A stretch of DNA of 6,786 nt from Candidatus Omnitrophota bacterium (lineage in GTDB: Bacteria; Omnitrophota; Omnitrophia; Omnitrophales; Aquincolibacteriaceae). Of the stretch, positions 1 through 4,445 are shown piece after piece. The position numbers and the translations under genes were made by a program. The stretch covers positions 1 through 6,786 of the forward strand of contig JAHFHJ010000081.1 in the NCBI GenBank assembly GCA_023246985.1, read 5' to 3'. Each line of letters opens with the position of its first letter. Position 1 is the first letter of the stretch. The notes under the pieces are model-generated. The model saw nothing but the letters and a program-made list of their open reading frames with translations, was not told the DNA's origin and ran no database searches.

Positions 1-2
1 CG

Positions 3-584
3 TCTCCCCGGACTCTTTCAGAAGAGCCGGCGGTTCCTAAGGCCTCTTTTCTTGAAAAAACTTTTGTGACGCTGCGTCTCGACCAAGCGATCGGTTTGGC
101 GCTCGTGCTGCTTGTTTTTTATGCGCTGGTTTTTTCGTGGGGTGTTGAGAAGGGGAAGCGGTCTTCTCTGGATACTCAGGTGATACGCCCGGCTTCCGTC
201 GCGGTTCTTGCCGCTGTTCCCCCCCCAACGGTTGCGGAGGCGTCCGCCGTGAAGTCTTTATCCGTCGTGATGCCCCGTGAGGCCGCCCCCCGTGAAGTTC
301 CGATGACGATGGCGGAACTCCCCCGGCCTGTGGCAAAGGTCTCCAGGGCGGACGGAAAATTCACGATCCAACATGTGACCTACATCACTCAGTCCGCGGC
401 GGATCGCGAGATCCAAAAGCTTGCGAAAATGGGATATCATGCTTTCGTGATCCCGAGCGGCAAACATCTGCAGGTCTGTATCGCGGCGTTCCAGACGCGC
501 CAGGAAGCGTCCAGGTACCTCGGTCAACTGAAAACCCGGCAGCTCGTTTCGGGCGATGCGTATGTTCGTCCGATGGTGCGATGA
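3..584 (+). CDS. SPOR-domain inner-membrane protein, 5' end missing
   Basis: This frame is open from the left edge (first full codon at base 3), so the gene very likely starts outside the window. The GTG at 66 is in frame, but it has no ribosome binding site, and the residues before it (ending FLEKTF) read as normal protein. The visible product has a short charged stretch, then one hydrophobic segment (about residues 7-26 counted from the GTG, rich in L, V, F and A) followed by a basic EKGKR stop-transfer. A low-complexity Ala/Pro/Val linker comes next (about 40-95), and a C-terminal SPOR-like domain (about 98-170) starts at KFTIQHVTY. This is the layout of a bitopic inner-membrane protein with a periplasmic peptidoglycan-binding domain. 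SPOR domains bind denuded septal glycan strands in known families. The domain resembles that of the 1613-2653 product (shared VTY motif, F-x-T-x-x-E/A-A pattern), so the two may be paralogues. The exact function is unknown. Confidence 0.75.
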   Translation, partial: SPRTLSEEPAVPKASFLEKTFVTLRLDQAIGLALVLLVFYALVFSWGVEKGKRSSLDTQVIRPASVAVLAAVPPPTVAEASAVKSLSVVMPREAAPREVPMTMAELPRPVAKVSRADGKFTIQHVTYITQSAADREIQKLAKMGYHAFVIPSGKHLQVCIAAFQTRQEASRYLGQLKTRQLVSGDAYVRPMVR

Positions 585-605
585 TCCTTTCGGATTTCTG
601 ACTCC

Positions 606-627
606 ATAACCTCCCCAAGTTATTTTT
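606..627 (+). terminator. weak candidate terminator after first SPOR gene
   Basis: ATAAC at 606-610 can pair with GTTAT at 619-623 across an 8-nt loop, and a run of five T (623-627) overlaps the end of the stem. The position, about 20 bases after the stop codon, is right for a terminator. The stem is short and AT-rich, so this may be chance. Confidence 0.25.
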
Positions 628-644
628 CCCTCCCTTTTCATCTG

Positions 645-723
645 GTACCGCTTGACGATTGATTTTATGTATGGGGAAGCGGTACAGCACCGTTAACATC
701 TCAAATCAAATGGAAAACGGTAC
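645..723. promoter_or_regulatory. inverted/direct CGGTAC sites upstream of small basic protein gene
   Basis: A perfect 9-bp inverted repeat pairs GTACCGCTT (645-653) with AAGCGGTAC (677-685) around 23 bases. A further CGGTAC copy lies at 718-723, so the hexamer occurs three times: once inverted at 645-650 and twice direct at 680-685 and 718-723. ACCGTT (689-694) and AACGGT (716-721) form another 6-bp inverted pair. The last copy ends just upstream of where a -35 box for the TATAAT at 747 would lie. No T-run follows, so the structure does not look like a terminator. The sites could be an operator or activator site for the downstream operon; this is inference. Confidence 0.35.
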
Positions 724-746
724 TAGCCATTTTGATTTCGCGTCGG

Positions 747-752
747 TATAAT
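747..752 (+). promoter_or_regulatory. -10 box of the small basic protein operon
   Basis: This is a perfect TATAAT hexamer, with transcription expected to begin near 759. No good -35 hexamer lies 16-18 bases upstream (the region reads CTAGCCAT), so the promoter either tolerates a poor -35 or depends on an activator. A CGGTAC copy at 718-723 is suitably placed for such a factor. The downstream leader contains a GC-rich inverted repeat, CCGGG (768-772) with CCCGG (786-790), which could fold as a small stem-loop ahead of the ribosome binding site. Confidence 0.6.
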
Positions 753-799
753 ACGCTCCTCCAACAGCCGGGCTGTTCGGAACGACCCGGTTCAAACAC

Positions 800-806
800 A
801 AAGGAG
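800..806 (+). promoter_or_regulatory. Shine-Dalgarno of small basic protein gene
   Basis: AAAGGAG ends 10 bases before the ATG at 817. It is the clearest ribosome binding site in the window, fits high expression and fixes the start codon. Confidence 0.75.
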
Positions 807-816
807 CTTTTTTCTT

Positions 817-1116
817 ATGTCTCAACATCCCAGTCTGCGTTCTGACAGTGTCGGAATCAAACACCGTAATGTGTTCAAGCGTTTTGAACGCGTCAAAAAG
901 CTCCAGGAAATGGGCAGGTGGAGCGACCGCGCAACGGCCTACAATCTTCCGAAGGTCAAATCCCAGAAGATCAAGATGAAAAAGGTCAAAGAAGCGAAAG
1001 AAGGCGCCGCGGAAGGCGCCGCGGAAGGAGCCGTCGCTCCTGCGGCCGCCGCGACCCCGAAGCCCGCTGCGGGCAAAGCTCCGGCGAAACCGGCCGGCGA
1101 TGCCAAGAAAGCTTAA
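817..1116 (+). CDS. small basic protein (PVC-superphylum family) with Ala/Lys/Pro tail
   Basis: The 99-residue product starts MSQHPSLRSD and continues with KHRNVFKRFERVKKL and NLPKVKSQK. This is the recognisable pattern of the small basic protein family (TIGR04137-type) found in Chlamydiae, Verrucomicrobia, Planctomycetes and allied candidate phyla. Members usually stop after roughly the first 60-80 residues. Here the core (1-58) is followed by a low-complexity tail: three EGA repeats encoded by 12-bp tandem units (1000-1035, two of them identical), then an Ala/Pro/Lys stretch ending DAKKA. The tail recalls the lysine/alanine/proline tails of histone-like and ribosome-associated proteins. The protein is strongly basic, so nucleic-acid binding is plausible, but the family has no established function that I know of. 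A strong TATAAT box and ribosome binding site precede it. It is the first gene of the probable operon and a useful marker of taxonomy. Confidence 0.85.
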   Translation: MSQHPSLRSDSVGIKHRNVFKRFERVKKLQEMGRWSDRATAYNLPKVKSQKIKMKKVKEAKEGAAEGAAEGAVAPAAAATPKPAAGKAPAKPAGDAKKA

Positions 1117-1137
1117 AGGAGACAATCCGGTTCCGCG

Positions 1138-1635
1138 ATGATTACGATCCGAAGATCCATGAAAGATGATGAGGCGGCGGTGATTGATCTCATTAACGGC
1201 ATTATGGACAGTGAATTTCACGATGCCAAGCACGCCTATCCCATCGAGGATGTTGAATGCATCGAAAAGGCCTACGGCGGGATCGGAGAAGCCTTTTTTG
1301 TGGCGGTGGAAAACCCGTCCCACAAAGTGGTCGGGACCGTGGCGGTCAAAAAAGAGGATAGCCGCGTTGCGTTGCTGCGCCGCTTGTTCGTCGCGCCGGC
1401 GCATCGCAATCTGAAGATCGGGAAGCGATTGATCGACCGGGCTCTTGAGTTCTGCCGCGATGTGGGATATGACGAAATTGTTTTCAAGACGACCTCCCGC
1501 ATGTCGGGGGCGATCGATCTTTGCCGCAAGAATGGTTTTACACAGCGGGCGCATATCGTGCTGGGGCCGATCGAGCTGATCAAGCTGTCATTGGGCCTTC
1601 GCGGAGATGTCTATGCCGGAAAAGAGCGGGCTTAG
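1138..1635 (+). CDS. GNAT-family N-acetyltransferase
   Basis: The 165-residue product has the length and order of a single GNAT domain. The N-terminal strand is MITIRRSMKDDEAAV, the beta-4 strand is VVGTVAV (64-70), motif A is LRRLFVAPAHR (80-90) followed by NLKIGKRLI, and the C-terminal part has A-x-x-L-C-R-K-N-G-F (125-134), typical of the acetyl-CoA side. GNAT enzymes move an acetyl group from acetyl-CoA to an amine; the substrate here cannot be told. The pyrophosphate-binding signature Q/R-x-x-G-x-G/A reads R90-N-L-K93-I-G95, so the first glycine is replaced by lysine. The start at 1138 is the first ATG; AGGAG (1117-1121) lies 16 bases upstream, further than usual, and no alternative start lies between. 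It begins 21 bases after the small basic protein gene. That position could mean it modifies a lysine-rich neighbour, but this is speculation. Confidence 0.85.
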   Translation: MITIRRSMKDDEAAVIDLINGIMDSEFHDAKHAYPIEDVECIEKAYGGIGEAFFVAVENPSHKVVGTVAVKKEDSRVALLRRLFVAPAHRNLKIGKRLIDRALEFCRDVGYDEIVFKTTSRMSGAIDLCRKNGFTQRAHIVLGPIELIKLSLGLRGDVYAGKERA

Positions 1636-2653
1636 CATGGGGTTTTTCAATAAAAAGAAAAATACGGATACCCCGGCTTCGGTGCTTTCAGAATCTGAGA
1701 TCCAGAAAAAACTCTATGGAGAGTTTAATTTGGAGGAGGCGCATCACGCGACGAGGGAACGGGAGCATTTTAAGGAATCCTCGGCGCAGGAGCGTGCTCG
1801 CGAAGCCGCCCATCAGAGGGAAGCGTCTCGGGACTTTTTCGCCGTTCCCAAAGAATCTTCCCACGATGCCGGCCTTCCACCCCATGAGGATTTCCCGCAA
1901 CAAAAGCCGGCCAATCACGCGCCCCGCTATGTACCGCTTCAGGATTTTGAAAGAAAGCCCGTCTCTTCGAATATTTCTTCGCCGGGTGTGGATCCCTATT
2001 CCCGTTTTCGTTCCAACCGTTCGCAGGGAAGCCGGAGGGCGATGCTTTGGGATCTGATAAGAGGTTTTTTAAGAAAATCGGAAGAGTTTTTTCGGGTTTT
2101 TTCGGACCCCCAACAGAGAGCTCTGCGAAGTTTTTTCTATTGGGGAGGGGGGATCCTTGTTGTGGTCCTGCTTTTCCTTGGAGTGAACGCGCTTAATTTG
2201 CGGCGGGAAGAGGCCATGCGTACGCGTTATAAGCTCCGTGGCGAAGCGGCGCCGATGGAAGTTCCAACACGGGTTCCCGAGAAAGGGACGGCATTTTCAA
2301 CGCCGGTCGTTGAACATGAGGTGAGGATCGCCCCCGCGCCTGTCAGACTTAAGAAGCTTTCGACCGCGGAAGGGAGTGCAACCTCCACAGCTCAGGCCGG
2401 AGGGGCGTTCGTGATACAAGTTGTCACCTATCCGACAAGACAGGGTGCCGATCAGGTCGTGGAGACCTTGAGGCGTGGAGGTTCCCGGGCCTTTGTCAAA
2501 GAGGATATACGACCGACCGGACGTGTTTTTTATCTGGTGCTTCTCGGAGGATTTCGCACCGAAGCCGAAGCCCAGGCCCAGCTTCTGAAATTTCGCGCCA
2601 CAGAAGTTGCGCGCCCCTTTCAGGATGCTTTCATCAAGTCAAGCCGAACATGA
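1613..2653 (+). CDS. SPOR-domain bitopic membrane protein
   Basis: The 346-residue product has four parts. The long charged cytoplasmic region (about 1-170) starts MPEKSGLSMGFFNKKK, is rich in E, R, H and S, and may be partly coiled or disordered. One transmembrane segment follows (about 174-194, FFYWGGGILVVVLLFLG...). Next comes a variable periplasmic linker rich in P, A, T and E. The C-terminal SPOR domain (about 265-343) starts AFVIQVVTY and contains F-Y-L-V-L-L-G-G-F-R-T-E-A-E-A. SPOR domains in known proteins bind denuded septal peptidoglycan; FtsN and DamX share this cytoplasm-TM-SPOR topology, but nothing outside the SPOR domain identifies it as either. Three starts are possible: ATG 1607, ATG 1613 and ATG 1637. 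I prefer 1613 because GGAG (1603-1606) lies 6 bases upstream; 1637 would start one base after the acetyltransferase stop. The gene overlaps the acetyltransferase end by 23 bases, and its stop overlaps the PilZ start (ATGA), which implies translational coupling. Confidence 0.85.
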   Translation: MPEKSGLSMGFFNKKKNTDTPASVLSESEIQKKLYGEFNLEEAHHATREREHFKESSAQERAREAAHQREASRDFFAVPKESSHDAGLPPHEDFPQQKPANHAPRYVPLQDFERKPVSSNISSPGVDPYSRFRSNRSQGSRRAMLWDLIRGFLRKSEEFFRVFSDPQQRALRSFFYWGGGILVVVLLFLGVNALNLRREEAMRTRYKLRGEAAPMEVPTRVPEKGTAFSTPVVEHEVRIAPAPVRLKKLSTAEGSATSTAQAGGAFVIQVVTYPTRQGADQVVETLRRGGSRAFVKEDIRPTGRVFYLVLLGGFRTEAEAQAQLLKFRATEVARPFQDAFIKSSRT

Positions 2654-3018
2654 ACTCTTTGTGGGATGGTTTTAATAAAAGAAAGTTTCCGAGGCTTCAC
2701 CTGACCTGTGAAGTATCGGTTCAGCCTCTCGGGAAGCCGAAAGTCTTCACCGCAAGCACGGAAGATGTCGGCATGGGCGGCGTTTCCGTCATGCTCCCGG
2801 AACCTTTGGAGCGGTTTGGCCGTTGCAAGATCAGTCTCGAACTCAAAGACGGCGAGCCTCCCGTTCAATGCACGGGGCGCAGCATGTGGGTGATCCCGAG
2901 CCAGGACCGTAGATCCGCTAAAAGGAATTTCGATACGGGCTTCGAGTTTCTGGATATGGATGAGTTTTCGCGCAAGCGCCTCCAGGCATTTCTTGCGCCG
3001 CTTTCCAAAAAATCCTAG
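2650..3018 (+). CDS. PilZ-domain protein (stand-alone)
   Basis: The 122-residue product is a single PilZ domain, the usual cyclic di-GMP receptor module. The RxxxR motif is R11-K-F-P-R15. The second motif, normally D/N-x-S-x-x-G, reads D39-V-G-M-G-G44, with glycine replacing the serine. The typical late strand appears as WVIP (about 79-82) followed by DTGFEFLDMD (about 98-107). The two arginines and D39 are kept, so cyclic di-GMP binding is plausible but the Ser change adds doubt. There is no membrane segment or partner domain, so it probably acts by protein-protein contact in the cytoplasm. The start overlaps the SPOR gene stop by 4 bases, and no clear ribosome binding site is needed under coupling. 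The tight link to a membrane SPOR protein suggests a partner, by inference. Confidence 0.85.
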   Translation: MNSLWDGFNKRKFPRLHLTCEVSVQPLGKPKVFTASTEDVGMGGVSVMLPEPLERFGRCKISLELKDGEPPVQCTGRSMWVIPSQDRRSAKRNFDTGFEFLDMDEFSRKRLQAFLAPLSKKS

Positions 3019-3033
3019 AGGGTTTTCCGATCG

Positions 3034-3531
3034 ATGGCCCAGCAATCCTCTTTCGATATCGTCTCCCAGATCGATCTCCAGGAAGTCGACAACGCCGTCA
3101 ACCAGGCGAGGAAAGAGCTTCAAACCCGTTTTGATTTCAAAGGAAGCAAAAGCTCCGTCGAATTCCTGAAAGATGAGAAGAAGATCCTTCTGGTGGGGGA
3201 TGATGAGATGAAATTGAGAAATCTGCGGGACATTCTCAAAACCCGGATGGCCAGCCGGAAGATCTCTCAGAAATCCATGGATTTCAAGACGCCGGAGAAG
3301 GCTTTTGACGGTTGCCTTCGCCAAGAGGTGATCCTCACGCAGGGAATCCCGCAGGAAAAGGCCAAGGACATCGTGAAGATCATCAAGGAGCTCTCTGTGA
3401 AGGTCCAAGCGGCCATCCAGGGGGATGAGATCCGGGTTACCGCCAAGAGTAAAGATGACCTCCAAGCCGTGATCCAACATCTCCGGACGGCCCCGCTGAC
3501 TCTTCCCGTTCAGTTCGTTAATTTCAGGTGA
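3034..3531 (+). CDS. yajQ: YajQ family nucleotide-binding protein
   Basis: The 165-residue product is full length for the YajQ/DUF520 family (about 160-165). It shows the family landmarks in order: SFDIVSQIDLQEVDNAVNQA near the N-terminus, TRFDFKGSKSSVEF (about 31-44), LRQEVILTQGIPQEKAKDIVK in the middle, and IRVTAKSKDDLQAVI with LPVQFVNFR at the end. The usual terminal acidic residue after NFR is missing. Family members have two ferredoxin-like lobes and are cytoplasmic. In Xanthomonas and Pseudomonas, YajQ-like proteins have been reported to bind cyclic di-GMP and act with transcription factors; other family members bind nucleotides or RNA. AGAGGG (about 3017-3022) lies about 11 bases before the ATG. 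The gene follows the PilZ gene by 15 bases and ends the probable operon. Identity is secure, the role here is inferred. Confidence 0.95.
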   Translation: MAQQSSFDIVSQIDLQEVDNAVNQARKELQTRFDFKGSKSSVEFLKDEKKILLVGDDEMKLRNLRDILKTRMASRKISQKSMDFKTPEKAFDGCLRQEVILTQGIPQEKAKDIVKIIKELSVKVQAAIQGDEIRVTAKSKDDLQAVIQHLRTAPLTLPVQFVNFR

Positions 3532-3731
3532 AAAACCGTCTGGGTCGATGTTCAAAATATTTTAATCATATTTTTCCTTTGGGCGGGTTTATTTAAAAAA
3601 ATGCTCCGTGCCCTTGTAAAATCAAAAGTTATATGCTATTTCTTTTCTAAGCGAAGTGTCGATAATAACATTGAATCTTTAACAACTATCATTTAGAGGA
3701 CGGCAATCCACTAGAGAAGGGGGGAAGTGAC
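3532..3731 (+). promoter_or_regulatory. AT-rich intergenic region, probable promoter of second PilZ gene
   Basis: Base composition shifts to clearly AT-rich after yajQ, which suggests a promoter region. Candidate -10 boxes are GATAAT (3661-3666) and TATCAT (3687-3692), each one mismatch from consensus, but neither has a good -35 at proper spacing. TTGTAA (3614-3619) with TATTTC (3637-3642) has 17-base spacing but a weak -10. No GC-rich hairpin with a T-run is visible after yajQ. A purine-rich ribosome binding site (AGAGAAGGGGGGAAG, 3713-3727) precedes the ATG at 3732 and supports that start. Confidence 0.3.
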
Positions 3732-4121
3732 ATGCAGACAGATAAGCGAAAATTCAAGCGGTTTGACGCTTACATGAGCGTAAAATTCACCGGAACCGAG
3801 TCGACCTCCGTCAAGGGAGTCGGCTTGAGCCGTGATCTTTGCCGCGAAGGTCTGAAGATCAACTCGGACAAGTCGCTTCAGGAAGGGATCCAGCTGGACC
3901 TTGAGATCGCGATCCCGGATGATCCGAAGCCGATTTTTAGTTCCGGAGTGATCATGTGGTCGCGTCCTTCCGAGGGAAAGAATCAGGGCTACGATCAGGG
4001 TGTTCGCTTGCTGAACATGGATCCCGTCGATAAATTCCGCGTGCTGGATTACGCGTACAACCATTGGCTTGAGACCAAGGTGAGCGACTACGCGGATCCG
4101 CAGAGTGCTCAGGAGTGGTAA
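3732..4121 (+). CDS. PilZ-domain protein (second copy, stand-alone)
   Basis: The 129-residue product is another single PilZ domain. The RxxxR motif is R6-K-F-K-R10 right at the N-terminus. The D/N-x-S-x-x-G position reads D35-L-C-R-E-G40, with cysteine replacing serine. IMWSR (about 74-78) followed by YDQGVRLLNMD corresponds to the usual late strands of the fold. A short C-terminal extension (YNHWLETKVSDYADPQSAQEW) is not part of the core domain. It is likely a cytoplasmic cyclic di-GMP receptor acting through a partner. It is only distantly similar to the 2650-3018 product, so this is not a recent duplication. It has its own leader upstream and a strong terminator downstream, so it is probably transcribed alone or read through from yajQ. 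Confidence 0.85.
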   Translation: MQTDKRKFKRFDAYMSVKFTGTESTSVKGVGLSRDLCREGLKINSDKSLQEGIQLDLEIAIPDDPKPIFSSGVIMWSRPSEGKNQGYDQGVRLLNMDPVDKFRVLDYAYNHWLETKVSDYADPQSAQEW

Positions 4122-4167
4122 AAAAGAACTTTTTTATTGCTGAGACGAATTTTACTTTGGAATTTGT

Positions 4168-4217
4168 AAAAAAGGGGTCAGTCGCCATTTTAGGGAAATG
4201 GTGACGGACCCCTTTTT
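4168..4217 (+). terminator. strong hairpin terminator, possibly bidirectional and REP-like
   Basis: AAAAAGGGGTC (4169-4179) pairs perfectly with GACCCCTTTTT (4207-4217). After one A-G mismatch, GTCGCCATTT (4181-4190) pairs with AAATGGTGAC (4196-4205) with a single G-U wobble, closing a 5-nt loop (4191-4195). The A-run on the left and T-run on the right make it able to terminate transcription on both strands. It ends transcription of the PilZ gene about 50 bases after the stop. The GGGGTC...GACCCC core with inner CCATTT/AAATGG resembles, from memory, palindromic repeats scattered in genomes that carry REP-associated tyrosine transposases. Confidence 0.85.
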
Positions 4218-4235
4218 ATGTGTGCGTTGAGAAGA

Positions 4236-4317
4236 ATTGGGACTCTCCCGACTTTAATTTTCTTTTCATGAAGGGCAGTCGGGATTGCCCCATCCCGCCG
4301 GAGGCGGGATGATAGGT
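4236..4317. repeat. structured repeat unit A
   Basis: Hairpin 1 pairs CCCGACT (4247-4253) with AGTCGGG (4277-4283), 7 perfect pairs around a 23-nt loop. After the linker ATTGCCC (4284-4290), hairpin 2 pairs CATCCCGCC (4291-4299) with GGCGGGATG (4303-4311), 9 perfect GC-rich pairs around the loop GGA. The unit ends in ATAGGT and the next ATTGGGAC box. Confidence 0.8.
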
Positions 4318-4402
4318 ATTGGGACCACCCCCAACTTTGAATTTTTTTACATCAATGGTAGTTAGGGTTGCCCCAATTTCAACTTCGTTAAAATTGATAG
4401 GT
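4318..4402. repeat. structured repeat unit B
   Basis: Hairpin 1 pairs CCC-AACT with AGTT-GGG (4329-4336 with 4360-4367), with one C-A mismatch, around a loop of exactly 23 nt as in unit A. The linker is TTGCCC (4368-4373). Hairpin 2 pairs CAATTT-AAC (4374-4383) with GTT-AAATTG (4387-4396), 9 pairs with one C-A mismatch, around the loop TTC. The hairpin 2 stem is AT-rich and shares almost no sequence with unit A, yet pairs over the same span. Confidence 0.8.
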
Positions 4403-4416
4403 ATTGGGACTATAAG
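4388..4416 (+). promoter_or_regulatory. possible promoter of the patatin gene
   Basis: TATAAG (4411-4416) is one mismatch from the -10 consensus and directly follows the third ATTGGGAC box. TTAAAA (4388-4393), in the 3' arm of unit B hairpin 2, is a weak -35 at 17-base spacing. If real, transcription would start near 4423, leaving a leader of only about 23 bases that lacks the repeat array. If the start is instead further upstream, the array would be in the leader RNA. Confidence 0.3.
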
Positions 4417-4445
4417 GTGAAGAGCCTTTCCTGCCGATACATCCC

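Larger units (their letters stand above)
4227..4410. repeat. tandem structured repeat array (two units plus closing box)
   Basis: The box ATTGGGAC occurs three times at regular spacing (4236-4243, 4318-4325, 4403-4410), delimiting two units of 82 and 85 bp. The second and third boxes sit in an identical 16-mer, TGATAGGTATTGGGAC (4310-4325 and 4395-4410). The sequence leading into the first box (4227-4243) matches the extended 17-mer at 14 of 17 positions. Each unit holds two hairpins in the same places, joined by TTGCCC. The intergenic region 4122-4445 contains no gene; apart from the terminator, this array fills it. The family is not one I can name. Confidence 0.8.

Noticed and set aside
66..68. 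GTG as the start of the first SPOR gene
   Set aside because: The frame is open to the left edge with protein-like sequence, and no ribosome binding site precedes the GTG, so the gene is more likely truncated by the window.
706..1554. Long minus-strand open frame (282 codons) opposite the small basic protein and acetyltransferase genes
   Set aside because: Its product is a composition-driven antisense translation (Arg/Phe/Gly-rich tracts opposite the repeat tail), no family features are visible, and both plus-strand genes are clearly recognisable.
2620..3555. Long minus-strand open frame (311 codons) opposite the PilZ and yajQ genes
   Set aside because: It lies antisense to two recognised families; its length follows from codon bias on the other strand.
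3658..3665. GTCGATAA, one mismatch from a flagellar sigma-28 -10 box
   Set aside because: There is no TAAA-type -35 at 15-16 bases upstream.
4120..4135. AAAAAAG/CTTTTTT palindrome just after the second PilZ stop as a terminator
   Set aside because: The loop would be only two bases and the stem is almost all A-T; the GC-rich hairpin at 4168-4217 is a far better candidate.
4269..4313. Short open frame ATG...TGA inside repeat unit A
   Set aside because: It overlaps the hairpins, is not preserved in unit B and has no ribosome binding site.
4236..4410. CRISPR array
   Set aside because: There are only three 8-bp boxes, the intervening sequence is itself repeated and structured, and no cas gene is present.
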